From NCBI GenBank assembly GCA_025093555.1, contig JAIWNF010000010.1:186001-250000 (forward strand): a stretch of DNA of 64,000 nt. The letters run 5' to 3'. Under the pieces are notes generated by a model, which did not search any database, was not told the origin of the DNA, and saw only the letters and a program-made list of their open reading frames with translations. Of this stretch, positions 47,099 through 61,740 are shown piece after piece. The position numbers and the translations under genes are program-made. The DNA is from Circinella umbellata (Eukaryota > Mucoromycota > Mucoromycetes > Mucorales > Lichtheimiaceae). The first letter of the stretch is position 1. Every line of letters starts with the position of its first letter.

Positions 47099-50000
47099 TT
47101 ATAACTTCTCGTGGCGATCCACCCCTTGAATCAATTTCCCTGCATGATCCATCATGAACGTTTTTGAACGGATCAATCCTCCTCCCGTTGATGTATTATT
47201 ATTATTATTATTATTATTCTTATTATTATTATTATTAGTTGTTGTCCTTAATGTCTTTTGTTGTTGTTGCTGTTGTTGTTGATGACTATTCCTTCTTCCC
47301 ATAACACTTGTTACTAAATTTTGTGCTTTAGATCTTATTGTACCTTGAGAGGTTTGATTATGTTGTTTTTGTTTTTTGGGTTGTTCATTGGATAAACGTC
47401 GATGATTATTGTCTTTGTCATTGTTGTTTTGATTACTATTAGCACTATTACGAATCGTTTCTTTTTCTTTTTCTTCTTTTACTAAGGATGGATGAGTGTC
47501 ATCATCATCATTATGATTTTTATTTATTATTATTGTTGTTGTTGCTGTGGTGGATGCTAAATTGTTATTATCAGAATTATGATTCTCCACTAAATAAAAA
47601 TATGAATATAAAATTAATTTACAGCACTGTGATTCTAATAATAATAATAACTTTTATACCTTCTGTATCATCTAATAGAATGGGTCGATTTGTTAATAAA
47701 GGAGAAGGACCTCGACTACTCCCACCACTTATACTATTTGAATCAATAGGTGAATGTCCACCACTACTTCTCCTTCTTGTTAAATTTTTCCAATCACGTA
47801 ACATACTTGATCTTGATGTAGTGGGTATAGGTGGTGCATCAGGAGTCATTGCACGTGGATGATGATTATTATTCTCAGTTAATGCCGCTCGAAGACTACG
47901 CATACTACCTCTTGAAATACGTTGTGCACCCGCTGATTTAGGTCTTTCCCCTCCCATTATTATCATACGATCATTATTTCCATCATAATAATTACAATGC
48001 TGTTGTTGTTGTTGCTGTTGTTGTCGTAATGCTATATCTGTTGTATAATTAAATCGTAATCCAGTTTCACTTAATGTTTTTAAAACACCTATGCGTCCTT
48101 TATTATTGGGTATTGAAAAACTGTCACATTTAAGTGCTGCATTTTCAGCATTTACCACTAATAAAAAAAAAAAAAAAGAATATCCATGTTAGATTTGGGG
48201 GATATATAAAAATGGGGTGTTTTAACATATATTATATTTGAAAAAATCCCCATTAAATTTACTTTTAAGCATAAGAAACCCTCGTAATTCATTTTCATCA
48301 AAAATAATGGATGGACTTGGTAGTAAAGGAGTACATTCAGATACATTCTTTTTATTGATTACTTGAATTCGCCATGCTTCTTTACCATTGATCATTTCAG
48401 GATGTATTACAATATAAACATGAAGAAATTGAGAACGAATAATATCTGGATCAAAATTACATTCATTTCCTTCTACAAACACAATACATACGATATCTAT
48501 AAAAAAAACAAAAGCAAAGGGTTGAGTTATATATGTATAAAAAGAGGAGGGGGGGGAAAGGTTTAATTACCATTGCCAATATATCGTTTTCGATGCACTT
48601 GTTGTTTATCATTTTCTCTACAAGGCATAAGTGGAGCTACATGAAACATAATTTCATAATCACGCCATGATGTTGCATAAGAGAATTTTCCAGATTCTCC
48701 AGCTATATAATTTAGAAAATTGAGTCACTCTATTCCACCCTTCGTACATACATAATAAACCACTTATCTATATATATTTTCTTACATTTAGTATCCAGAC
48801 CAGCTGCATATCCTTTATAACCTTCTAGTTCAATGGGCCTGCCAATAATATTTAAAAACCGTTCCAGCGATTCAGATACATTGGAATTAGCAAACCATTC
48901 TTCTTCGGTCGTTTGACCCTCTTTAACAGAAAGGACTCCAAATTTATAAAATTTAGGTATTTCCATTTCATCATATCTTAAAATGCCTTTTTCTAATCCT
49001 GACAAAATAGTTTCTTCGGCTGATAATTCTCGAAATAATCGTAAATCAATATCTGAACACGTAGATCGAACTGCTGCACGAAATAATCGAGTTTCCAAAT
49101 TTTGAGTTATAGTTGTTGTAGTTGCTGTTCCATTATTTTTATTAATAATGGCTGATGAAATACTACGTAAAGGGCGTCTTCGTGGTTGAGATGTTGTAGT
49201 AGGTCCTGTTTTTTTTCCTCCTTCTCCTACATTTCCTACTCCTCCTCCTGCTCCTTTTGATTTTGAATGATCATGTTGATGGAATGAAGAAATAGTATTA
49301 TCTAAAAAATAACCTTGTCCAGCAAGTTCAAGATTAGATTCAGTTTCTTTAGCAATAGTTTCTTGAACAACATAACGTTGACTATGAATCTACGGTACGG
49401 TATTATTTGATTTATTTATTAATTTGTTAATAAACAAAAAATAAAACAGGTTATCCCCCCCCTTTTTTTTTTCCTCCCTCTATAAAACTTTTTTTTTACC
49501 TGTTTTCCACGAGATATAATCCGATATCTAAATTTTGAATCAATTCGTTCTTTGACAACAGAAATAATAATAGGATGATAACTTTGAGTTTCATCTCTTC
49601 CAATAAATGTAATATAAGGTTTTCCAACAAAATATTGACGAAACCAATAAGCTCTTGGATCCATTTGGTCCGGCCACATGGATGAATAATTTGTAGGATG
49701 AGTGACAGGTAATATTCTTGGTAATTCCAAATTGAATTCAATAAAACATGAATTGATAAAAGAAGGTGCAGCCGTGATGCATTTCCTGCATTCATTGCAT
49801 ATCTCCTGAGCACTTTTAATCTATAATAATAATAAATCATTACCGTACCCCAGTTCTGTTACTCAAAATGCCCCACATCATATTTTTTTATTTTTATTTT
49901 TTCTTTCTTCAACTTACCACATCATCCAATAAAGTTGTTTTTTGAATTTTTTTTAAATCATGAATTTGTTGTTGAAGTTGTTGAATAATTTCAATAGGGG

Positions 50001-50133
50001 CATCAAGAGCGTTGACAAGAATAGAAAGACTATCTAATTCAATGGCTACATCGTCATCGGTTTCAAGTGCAAGAACATTGTCAGACACCCATTCACAACA
50101 TTCTTGTACAGTAGGTGAAGGTGCTACTTCCAT
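47099..50133 (-). CDS. Rap-GAP-domain protein
   Basis: Seven exons (50133-49918, 49820-49500, 49389-48786, 48702-48571, 48496-48263, 48157-47660, 47589-47099) give 831 residues. The Rap-GAP domain lies at about 300-500: KFGVLSVKEGQTTEEEWFAN, LEGYKGYAAGLDTKSGESG, YEIMFHVAPLMP, HRKRYIGNDIVCIVF and FLHVYIVI. IGND carries the Asn that acts as the catalytic thumb in Rap1GAP and tuberin, so GAP activity toward a Rap/Rheb/Ras-type GTPase is likely. The N-terminus has a coiled stretch (IIQQLQQQIHDLKK). The C-terminal third is low-complexity: poly-Gln, Ser-rich (RRRSSGGHSPIDSNS) and Asn-rich. The product is probably a cytosolic signalling protein. All introns keep frame. Confidence 0.88.
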
Positions 50134-53100
50134 TTTTTTTAAAAGAAAAAAAAAAAAGAAACAATTTTTTTTTTTTAATTTTTTAATTTTTTTTTGTTCA
50201 CTACCAGAGTTGAACAGATACATAAACACACACACACACACACACACGCACGAGAAAGAAGGGTGTAAAAAGGGGGGGGGAGGGAAAAGAGAAGAGAAAG
50301 AGAGATTGAGTGTGTGTGTTAATAAAAACAAAAAGAAAAGAGAAAGAGAAAGAAAGATGTAAAAAAAAAAAAAAAAAAGTCAAAGTAAATATTATGAAAT
50401 AGTAAGGGGATGGTTTGTGTGGGAGGGAACGATTAGGGAGAGAGAGAGAGAGAGAGATGTATTCTATTATGTTAATGATTGCTTACAGTGTTTTACAATC
50501 AAAAGGGAGTTGTTGACTTATTTCTCCCCCCCTCCTTCTTTTTCTTATTTTTTGACAGGTAATAAAATATAAATTACCTACGTTCCTTGTTATAGAATTA
50601 TTCAGTTTACGTATACAAATTTATATTCATCTTAAATTATTATCGTCAATTTAGTTAACTTTCTTTTTTTTTTTTTAATTCATTATATTACAGTAAAATA
50701 TCACTAAACACGTTTAATATGACACACTCCCTCAAAACACCCAATGATAATCCCCGAGTCATGTCGGTAAGATGTAAATCAACTCAACAATAATAAAGTG
50801 CCACCTTATTTATATACAAATATGCAATTATTATATAACAAGGTAAAAGAAAACAATTATAACCCTCCCCCTCCCGCCCCCCAGTTATATAATATGTAAG
50901 ATGAAACACTTTAAAAATGATTAACATGCATTTTTTTTTGTCTTTTATAATGTTTTCAACGTCAATTATGTACCACCTATCTTGAAAAAAAAAGTGCTTC
51001 ATCATTGTAATTTTGTATCACGATTAAAAAAAAAAAAATCGATCTTCCCTTTCATATTAAAAAAATACTATTCTCCACTACAATTGTTTAAAAAAAAAAG
51101 GAAAAAAATAATATATTACTGCTAACGTAAACTTCTATCAAATTTAGAGAGAGAGAGAGAGAGAGAAAACGTATGATAAAGAATGCATTTTTGTTTGTTC
51201 AATGATCATCTGTTACGTAAGGAATATATATAATCACAATGGTGTTCATAGAAAAGGTGCCTCTTTGTTAAGCGAGTCACATTAGAATATAACTTATTTT
51301 TACATTTGGGAAAAAAAACGTATCATTTTTTTTTTCTTTTTTTTTTTTTTTTTGTTTCCCTAACACATTGCATTACGTAGCATAATTTAATACACATTCA
51401 TTAAGACTGTAGAGGCAAAATATACTCAACATGACAAGTATTATTATCAGTAAACTCATATCTTCAAGTGTAAATTGAAAATATCAACAGCATTATATTA
51501 ATTAAAAAGTCTATTATTCAGATTTAATCATATGTATAAATGGAAGAGCGTGGATTTTTAGATAAATCACTAACGTTACTGTACTAAAAGATAAAGTTGT
51601 GTTTTATAACAAATCCTGGTTATAATTTTTCCGCCTCTTCTACTTATTGCCTATAAACGTACTTGAAAAACTATTTTTACTAAATAAGATCTATAAGTTT
51701 TACATTTATTCTGCAGAGTCGTGACATAAAGAATTTTTTTTTTTTGAAATGAGTTACTATGTTATTTAAATATACTAGTTGAGAGGAAGTGATCAAGTTC
51801 CTACAGTAACTCTATTCTACAATATGACGTAGTTATAAAAAATGATATTACCAAAATCTAAATGGATTCTCTCTAAATAAATATTACTGTACAAAATGTA
51901 AACAAAGATGTCTAAATATTTTTCTAATTGCATTGCAAATGGGGGGGGGGAGTAAAGGGTTAGAGACAATATATAATAGAACAATTAAATCCTGGGTTTT
52001 GCACTTACTTATTCGAACCAAATCCCTACTATTACAAAAAAAATGGGGTTCAGCTGTATATAATATAGGCTGAAAATGAAACATGGATCCATTCTGAAAA
52101 GTATGTTTATATATAATATGTAAGACTTTAAATTCTGTTAGTCATTCCACGAGTAAGTTGAATTCACATGGTATCTACTTATTCAGGAAATGATTCTCAA
52201 TACAAATCCCATTCTGCTATCAAAAATTATTGGAGCTATACAAAAATAAAATAAATAGAATTTCTAATGAAGCATACAACAACTAAAGAAAACACCCCCC
52301 CAAGTCTCTAATCCTATTACGTATTCTGTAAAACGAATTGAAAAAGAAATAGGTCATTACTAGTTCTAGTAATAGTTTATTATTTTTCAAAGTCTTGTCG
52401 ATCGAAAATTTTAAAGTTGGGTTATACATATTTATAGCATGGGAATGATGTTTGTTATTAACAGTTTAATCAATAAATAGAAAGTGTTCTGTCATACAAC
52501 ATTCTAGCCCTTTGACTGATTTACTACGTTATTTTATCATAAAGAATTAAACATTTATTTATTTTTTAAAAAAAAAGATAATATCTCAAGTTTATTTATA
52601 GTTTGTTTATCATTGATACCCTTTCCTCTCCCAAAAATAGCAAGTGATATATATATATCATACGAAAAAGAACTTCTTTTTATAACATTTTTCTTTTCTC
52701 TTTTTTGGTCTCTCCCATTTCTTTTTATTTTTATGCTTGTAACCAAAAATAGAAATTAAAAAAAAAAAACTCGTCATCATTCCAAAATTTTCACAGTAAA
52801 GAATCCATCATCATCATCATTAGTAGTAGTATATATAATAATCAATGGATAACATTATTATCTATCTATAAATAACTTTTTTTAAAAAAAAAGAAAGGAG
52901 ACAAAACCTTAAAAAAGTTTACGGTTGTACAAACTTTGTTATATAAAACATATAAATATTTTAACATGAAGGTTGTTTATTAATTCTATTAGAAAAGAGG
53001 AAAAAAGTGGTGTGGTTTTTTTTTTCTTTTATAGAGGTTGTGATACAAAAGAATATTTTAGTATTGAAGCACGGACAGTTTTGCTACTCCCCCCCTCTCT

Positions 53101-53748
53101 TTCTTTCTTTCTTTCTTTCAAAACCTTCCTCTCTCTCTCCCCCCCCACCTCTCCCCGATGACTTGATTTCAAAAGAGAGTTAAACTTAACAGGTTTATCT
53201 ACTTTTAAAGTTAATATATTTTTTTCAATAATAATAATAATAATATGTGTTTTTGTGTAATGTGAACCAAAAAAAAAAATAGGATTTTCCTTCTTTCATG
53301 TGTGGGGGGGGGAGAGTGGAAAGGGCGTAAAGAAATTACGCCAACTACTTGGCATTTATTTATACAAATGATGATTCCATTTTTTTTTACCTGTGCACTT
53401 GAGTGATAAGAATTGACACTACTTTGTCATACAATCTCTTTTCCCCTCCCCCAATTTTTTAATAACGTACGTACTCAATTCAATAGAACATTTAATATTA
53501 TCAAAAGAAAAGAGAAATATATATTTTTACAATTGGGAAAAGTTAAACAGATTAATTCCTTAATATTAAAAAAAAAAATTATGTTGTGTGCTATAAATTA
53601 TATATGGTTTTTTTTTTGTTGGCTTCTGTTGTAAATGTTGTGAATCTGAAAAAAATAATAACGTAAAAAAAAAAAAAAGACTAAAAATGAAATGATGTGT
53701 GTGTGTGTGTGTGTGTGTGTGGGAGGGGAAATCATTCTGTTTTTTTTT
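50134..53748. other. Long intergenic region, simple repeats only
   Basis: About 3.6 kb upstream of the Rap-GAP gene. It contains (CA)n at 50227-50247, (GA)n at 50437-50457 and 51147-51166, long T-runs at 51327-51353 and a (GT)n tract at 53697-53721. Several open frames of 60-75 codons show no conserved motif. I see no gene. Confidence 0.5.
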
Positions 53749-55738
53749 TTACAAAAAGAAATGAGTATATTTTCGACTCTCCACGTGAATTTGCATGTCA
53801 GTTAACTTGTATTCATTCAACTCCTGTTTAATCTTCATCGCCATTAAAGGAGTTATCTTTTGGCATGTAGCATTCATATCACTACGTCGATCATATTCAA
53901 AAGCATTAAATGTTTCGTGAACTTGAATCGTAGGACAAAATTGAATTCTTTTTCTTCTTGAAGACGATGTTGATAAGGATGTAATGGATTTATTACTACT
54001 TCTTTGACTACCACATAATGAAGGTGTATTATTGACTTGAGATGTAATACTTGATGTGGAGGAGGAAGCTGTTGTTGATAATACACTTTTTATAGGTCGT
54101 ACACTTGGATTCATTCTCTTTTTTTCTGTATGCTTCTTCTTTTCTACTACTTGTTCTTCTTCTTGTTCTTCTTCTTCTGGTACTGTAGACGGTGTATGAT
54201 TATTTTTGTTGAATAAATTAGATAAAGTAACAATAGAACGTCTTCTTAATGATTTGGAACGTTGTGTGGTTCTTTTTTGTCTAGCAGGTGCACTTGCTGT
54301 ACCACTTGATATGACTGAACTCGTATCATCCATTAATGTACTACTTGTTACTGAAGTGAATGAACCATTACTATTATTCATACCATACATTGAACTATTA
54401 CTAACGGATCCTGAATCATCATCCATATGTTGTTGTTGTTGTTGTTGTTGTTGTTCATAAGATAAAGTATTTGTATTATTAGAAGAAGAAGAAGATCTTA
54501 AACTACTAACACTAAATACTTTACGTAAACGTTTTGATAATGAAAGTTTAGAATTAACTGACATTTCAGATTGAATAGAGAGATTGGATGATATTGAAGT
54601 AATGGAGGATCGACGACCTGAAGAAAAATCAGAAGATGCACCCGTAATAGATGATGTAGTAGATGATGAAGAAGAGGAAGGTCTAGGAGATGATCGAACA
54701 TCATTTAACATGGATCCATTATAGTGTCTTTGTGAAATGGAGGAGGAGGAGGATGAAGAATAATGTGATATAGATGATCTTGGTCTTTCTTCTAATGGAC
54801 GTCGATTCATTAAAGTAGATGATGAACGATGTTGTTGTTTAGATGAAGAAGATGATGAAGAAGAAGAGGAAGAAGGTCGATGATGATTTCGTGGACGAGA
54901 TAAAGTAGTAGTAGGAGAAGAAGAAGGAATTGGAGTAGATGTTGATTTTTGAATATACGTAGGTTGTTGTTGTTGAATAGAATTACGTGAAGAACGAGAT
55001 GAAGGTCGTTGTTGTTGTTGATGATGTGATTGTTGTTGTTGAGGATATATGTATTGTTGAGATGTATTATTTGAATAATATTGATAATAAGAAGGTACAT
55101 AATAATAAGAACCATTAGTAGCTACATATTGTTGTTGTTGTTGCTGTTGATAAAGTGACCAATCAACAGGTTGTTGTTGTTGTTGATATGCCCAAGTAGT
55201 AGGATCTTGAACAGGCTAATTAAAAAAAAATAAGATTATATAATTTTTTTAGTTAAGAAAAAGAGAGATTTCCATATATAAAAAGGAGGGAAAAAAAAGG
55301 TTAGGGTGTTAAAAAAGAGCGCGTGATAGAATATTTTGCCTTCAACCTCTTTCTTTCCCCCCCCCCAAAAAAAATAAAAAAATTACAAGGCTAAAAAGGG
55401 GGTTGCATGATTTCCCTTTCAACAAGATCCCGACAAGCTCAATACCTAAATTAGGTAGCGTTGCTCTAACTTTTTATTTTATTTCTGGGTATGGACACGC
55501 GCTCACAATATTACAACTCTCTCTCTCTCTCTCTCTCTTACACAAACAACAACAAAAATAAAATAAAATAAAAGGGGGAGTGTGGTTATAATTATAGATT
55601 ATGTACCTGTTTATAACGCATTTTGTAACTATCTTCTTTATGTTGTTGTTGTTGACTTTTACCTGTGCTGCGCTTCTGTTGTTGTTGTTGTTGTTGTTGT
55701 TTTAAAGATGATGTATTCAATGTAGCAACTGAAGTCAT
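53749..55738 (-). CDS. Bni4-like protein phosphatase-1 scaffold
   Basis: Two exons (55738-55607 and 55215-53749) give 532 residues. Most of the protein is low-complexity: poly-Gln runs, Tyr/Gln-rich segments and poly-Ser. The last 70 residues are different and conserved in type: KRIQF is an RVxF docking motif for type 1 phosphatase, followed by FNAFEYDRRSDMNATC, PLMAMKIKQELNEYK and VESRKYTHFF. This layout matches the C-terminus of yeast Bni4, which tethers phosphatase Glc7 and chitin synthase III at the septin ring, and related Afr1. A role in cell-wall or septum growth is inferred. A basic patch (KRTTQRSKSLRRRS) and an acidic run lie in the middle. The upstream exon is supported by phase and by a continuous frame with no Met before 54810. 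Confidence 0.7.
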
Positions 55739-56877
55739 GTTATATATGGTTTCTTTAATATATAGAATAAGAAATTATAAGTTTGAATTGATTGATGGAT
55801 TTGGTTTTAAAAAAAAAAAAAGAATAAAGGAAGGGAAAAGCTAAAAAATTCTTTTATATATTTAAAGAAAAAGAATAACGTATACACAAAATCGTAAGAA
55901 ATTATTAAGTAAATAGGGTATATACAAATAAAAAATAGCTGGAAAAAGAGGATTTGTTATAATTATTTTTTTCCAACTGAATAAAAAGTGAGAGGGTTAT
56001 AAAGAGAAAGAGAAAGAGAAAGAGAAAGAGAAAAGAAAAGCAAAAAAAGATAAGATGGGGTTCAACTTTGTATCTTTTTTTTTTTGACGGGCTGCGCGTG
56101 TGTATCAAATAAACAAAAAGGATTGGAAAGGGTTAATGGATGAGAAAAAAAAAAAAAAAAAAAAAAAAAAAAGAAGGTTGTACACACGAAAAAAAAACCA
56201 AAGCGAAAACTTCGCCTTTTAAATGGATTTTCAACTTGTTCTCCGCTTTTTTTTTTCACATCCTACTCTCTCCCCCCCCCCATAAAAGCTTGTTATTTAA
56301 CTCTCCTGTTGTACCTCGTCAAGATACATATCTTTGCATATTATTATGAATTATTTTACTTTAAATAAAAGTCTTTTTTATCATACATAATCATTGATAT
56401 ATACAACTCTTGTAGCTTTCAAATTAGAATGATTACTTGGCATTGGAAACGATACTAATTTAATGATGGTATTAGTATATTATAACTAACTTGGTAGATT
56501 TTAATCCATGTATTATACACAAACCAATCTTAAAGTCTGTAATCAAAAAGATTGTACAACTTTATCCCTTTCGTCATACAAGAACCGCCTTTTTTTGTTC
56601 TTGAAAAGAAAACATTGATATTCCTTCTTTCTTTCTTTCTTCTCCCCCAAAGCTTTTCTCTCTTTTTGTCCCCCACCTCCTTTGACTCCCTCCCCCCCTT
56701 TATTTCCTCTCTTTCTTTTGAGTGCTTTCTCTGAAATAAGTCCTCCTCCCCCCACAAATTTCTTTGGTTCAATTTATTACACTTAAAACATGAATCTTTT
56801 TCTTTAGTTATTTATTGTCTAATATAATTGTGAACAGAATAAAAATAGAGATAGAAAGTGCTACGTCTATATAAATG

Positions 56878-56909
<32 letters not shown>

Positions 56910-59900
56910 ATGTATTTCTATCATCACTATCTCTAATAAATGATTACTTATTACTAGGATTTTCATTCATTCAACACTCTCCTTTCTTTTCCCAATTATC
57001 TAAAAAAGAAATGAAGAGTTGTTCCCTTGTTATTATTGTTCTTGTTATTATTGTTATTATATAGTTTTTGCTGTGGGTGTTGTTATTGTGTTTTTTTTAA
57101 TATAATACTAATTACATTTTTTAAAACCCACGTTATTTATTATCAAAAAGTTATTTAGCCAATTGAATTTTTAGTTCACTTTTTTTTTACATATGACGAA
57201 ATTTTTAATTACTTTAGTCGATAATTTTTTTTTTTTATTAATGATATACGTATATCTTATTGGATAGTGTAGATGATACTTCTTATTAATATATAATCAT
57301 TTTGAATGTTTATACTTTTTTTTTCAGATAAATAGAAGAGTAGAATAGAACTCCTAATATCTATCTATCTATTTTTTTTTGTTGTTGTTTTTTTTTTCGA
57401 AAAAGAAGGGGGGTGATAATGCCGAACAACATTCTCTGTGCGTAGTAAATTAGATTACACTCGTGTTCCTCTTTCTATCTCCCCTCCTCCTTTATTATCG
57501 TCTGAAATAAATATTCACGTCTAATAGTTAACTTTATACTAGATAACTAAAATATCAAAAGAGTAGTAAAATAATAAGCCTTCTTACCTTGTTCTCCTCT
57601 CTCTCATCTCTTCTACTTTGAATTCCTTTCAAACAGGAGAAATAGTATCTTTTCACAAACTAATTCTCCTTAGTAACATTTATTTTAGTGTAAACATAAA
57701 AGGATCGTCTTTTTTTTCGTTTGAGCTGCAGGGTGAACCCACATTCCTGGGAACCAAAACAGAAAATAAAAATATGATTATAAAAAATAAGAAAACAGTA
57801 AAAAGTAAAACGAGACGAACAGACAGTGTAGGTACGTAATTGCTAAGAAGGAGTGTGGGGGGGGTGAATTCTTGAAAGGGCTCTTACTTTTTTTTTTTTC
57901 TTATTTCCCATTTCAACTTTCCTTCTATACTTGGGTTTTATCTTTAGTTGGGACTAAACAATTAAAATCGAGCCCCATATAATCTACTTGAAATCTTAAA
58001 CATGATAAACTATATATATTCACCACCGACCGATATACTATTACGTACTATATGAGGTTAATTTCGTCAAAGCGGATAAAGATCTTTGGGTTAAAACATA
58101 TTAGAAATATAGACTTTTTACATTCAGCGGATCTCATTTCTTTTTGAGTTAGACTTATTTATTAAAAGTGGATTTATAAGAGAGAGAAAGAAAGCTGAGA
58201 TTATGTTTAGTGTTACCCCATTAGCCACACTTTGATGATGTGATGACATGGATTAAAAAAAAAAGCTTAATTTTTTTTTTGTTTTGTACAACAATCAATA
58301 AAAAACATTTCCAATCAAACAAAAGACAGAAAAAAAAAAGTTTTTTTTTTTTTCATTAATATGTTTAATGGATAAAGCTAAACTCATTTAAAGAAATAAT
58401 TCTATATAATAAATCAAGTCAATATGAAACTTAAATAATAAATTAATATTAAAAGAACTAAAGTAATATTTAGTATATATCTAACTAATACATTTATATA
58501 ACGGTTTCTTTGGTTGGGGGGAGGAGGAGGAGGAGCAGTAATATTAAAAAATTGCCAAGCCATCTTTATCCATAAACATTGAAATGAGCGAATTTTCTAT
58601 AATCGTTAACAACAGTAACCATCTGTCACAAAGTGTAACATAAGTCGTGTGTATCCATGTCTGTAACTTATATTTGCCCTACATTATTATTTCTTTAATA
58701 TATTTCGTTAGGTAGAATAGAGTGTTATTATTAAGGAAAATTAGGATTAAAAATATTTTGTTTTGTCTCATCTATAATTAATATAAATGAAATCGCAAAA
58801 TCATCATTATCATTATTGTTATGACTACGTAAAAGTTATTAATAAGGATAATGTTTCATGAAATTAAAATAATATTTATTCATAAAAAAAAAAGTTGTCA
58901 TGATTTGCTATTGTCATGTTCAGTCCCCATGCCTACGCTCGTACAGCAGGAACATAACCCTCAGCCTCAATCTCAATCAAAGTACAGGTCCTTACTCAGC
59001 TTCCATCTCGAGGGTCTATTTTCTTGAAACAACATCAACAAATAGAGGCTGAGAACAAATCAGAAAAGGGAATGGGAATAGTACCACGTACGTATGTATC
59101 TATCAACTTCCTTTTGTGTGATAATGGTAACGCTATTACCAAACCAAAAGTTTTACCCGTATCTCTTTTTATGTGAGAAAATAGGAACCTTGTAAGAGAT
59201 CGTGTATAAGGTGTTCTCACAAAAGAATAAAGAAAGCTTTGGGTAAATGCATGAGTAAAGTCCCCTCTCAAAAGAAAAAAATCCTTTGCAACGTTCAAGG
59301 TTCTTGTTCCAACGACAACTTGAGACTACGTGTCAAGTAAGTCAGAAAACTCAAACTTGTAATATCGCCCATAGAGTATAATATATTAAATTAGCCAATG
59401 TGAAAAACACTGAAAACCTAATTACCACTTTTCTTTATATATCCATTCTGCATATAGTTTTATTAAAGGGTAACCTTATATATTATTATAATGCCATTGG
59501 TAACGTCGTTTTGCACTTATTAATTTTACTATTACGTAATATAATGTAATTGCAAGGTAATCATTCTCATCTGTGGTTAATAATACTAATAATACTGATG
59601 GTGACAAACAATTTTTTTAAACAATCATAATTTTCTTTTCCCTTTCCATAAAAATTATAATAAGACTGTTGATATAAAATATTATTCTTTTTTCGTTTTA
59701 TTCATTTTTACGTACATTCAATCACTTTTTTTTTTTTTTCGTAACACTTGTCGCTTTTATGAATTAAAAGAAACAAGAATATTTATCTGTCGTACCAAAA
59801 GTTATTTGTCGTCTCTCAGTTGAGTCCATATTATGTAAGTCCCGTTATCTACTAATATTCCGTATTTTTGTCGTGATAACCTCAGGTTCAACTTCAATGA

Positions 59901-60817
59901 ATGAGTAAAAATGTTATACGTACAACGTGCACATTTGGCAAACTACTCATAGAGTTGTTCATAATATAATGAATGAGCAACAAATGAAATATAAAATAGA
60001 AACACTTTGTTCTTTTTTTTTTTTCAGTGAGAACGGTGTATATGACTTTTAATTTTATTGCTATTTCATATCTCAAATATAGCGTACACTCTAAATAAGT
60101 TATTCTGTGAAATCCGAGTTCTTCACTCTTATATTAATGTGTTCATGAAACTCGGTAAATTGTAAGTAGGAATAATGGATTCTTTAACTACTAAAATATA
60201 CACTAAGATCGATAGAATCACTATTTTATCATGAATTTTTATATATGGGAATGTTAATGATATTCGTGAAGCCATGTATAAAGGTATTCACAGATTTTAA
60301 ATTTTTGGAAAAGAAACAATGTGCTGTATGTGACCTACATACGATAATACTCTATCCAGGTCATGAAAAATCAACACACTATTTTCTACGTACACCACAC
60401 AATCTGTATCACCATTATTTAATCAACCTATTATGCAAGTACCTTTATAATGTCTATTAAACATCTTCAATGCTGTAACTAGAACTAATATCCATCCGAC
60501 ATTCAATACCGCATAATTTATTTTTGCTTATCTTGTTTTTTTTGACGACTAATTATCTTTACAATTGATGATGATGAGTGATTACAATTTGAAATTCAGG
60601 ACCAAGTTGCAGCATGAGTCATAATTCACCTTTCTTTCTTTTCTTATGCAAGAAATCAGTTAATGGTTTGAACCAAGTACAGTATATCTTTTCCAAGTGC
60701 ACTGTGAGCCTGACATTGGACGTGACTTTATTCTTTTTAGGGTTTAAGATAGTTCTGCTATATCATGTGTACAAATTCATCTTTTTTTTTTCATATTTTT
60801 TCTTACACATATATTAA
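55739..60817. other. Gene-poor region, no gene recognised
   Basis: About 5 kb. It has a long A-run (56144-56172), pyrimidine tracts (56620-56760), (AAT)n/(ATT)n near 56880-56910, (GGA)n at 58520-58536 and C- or G-runs. The open frame at 59035-59298 (-) is the longest but has no signature. The first part is probably the promoter of the Bni4-like gene. Nothing else can be supported. Confidence 0.5.
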
Positions 60818-61740
60818 TAATGTCCCATTCTCGTAGAGATCATTATTGCGAATCAATTAAAGTCAACGACATTGATATTGACCCATTCAGCTATAGTGTA
60901 CAAGAAAAAACCTAAGCACGACAAGGATAGAAATTCTATACTCAATAAAAATGGAAAAAGAGTTTATCAATCTACACTGAAAAGACTTAAAGCTGATGTA
61001 GGCCCTGCTGATACGCATACTCCCAGACTACAGCCAACCCTAGCAAGTACGATTTGTAATAGTGAGGGTACGTAATAGCTTAATTTTTTTTTTTGTTAAA
61101 GTTAATATAACAATTAGTTAATTGTATATATACTGAATAATAATTCTATTTGCAGGCTCGACCAATGTTCAGGATGATGGTGGGGGAGATCGATGACTTT
61201 GATTTTGGTAACGAAGGAGGCATGTTTGCTGGCCAAGATGGAGAGAGAGAGAAATCCTACCTACCTGCACCAATCAACAAAAAAACAGATTCTTACAATC
61301 AAGGATGGGGATACATTAATGCCCAGCCTTACAAAGGCGTACATCAATCGCTTTAATTATTCTAATAATACTCATTATAATCAATATAAAGAAACGTGTA
61401 TTAATCCTCACCAACAACTTTGTGATTGTGATGAACTCAATATCTCTTTGCTCCTCACTGATTGGATGTATATAACTAGTACAGTATCTATTTTCTTTAA
61501 AATATATTAAATCAGCCTGAACACTGACATAATTATTTATTTTAGGTATTATAAAAGACCAAAAAATTCCTTACTGTATAGATTGTCACAAAGGAAGAGC
61601 CCATCATCTTGATGGCACATAATTTGCTTGCTGCCTCACCAATTGGGCCATCGATGGCATTTCATCTTCCCTTATTGGAGTTTTACTTTAAATTAAAGGG
61701 GATATGGACAAACAACAGTACAGGCCTTTATTAGCAGCAT
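60818..61740 (+). pseudogene. Decayed KDZ-type transposase fragment (N-terminal part)
   Basis: Pieces of one protein appear in three frames along the + strand: KRVYQSTLKRLKADVGPADT (60950-61010), DFGNEGGMFAGQDGE and YNQGWGYINAQPYKGVHQSL (61199-61355), CINPHQQLCDCDE (61391-61440), YCIDCHKG (61570-61600) and ASPIGPSMAFHLPLLEFYFK (about 61635-61695). The order and the Cys spacing resemble the CxC region found at the N-terminus of KDZ (Kyakuja/Dileera/Zisupton) transposases in fungi. A likely intron lies at about 61068-61155. Frame breaks and stops show it is not active. The family call rests on memory of its motifs, so it is moderate. Confidence 0.5.

Noticed and set aside
59035..59298. 87-codon ORF on the minus strand
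   Set aside because: No recognised domain, no neighbouring exons with matching phase; cannot be told from chance.
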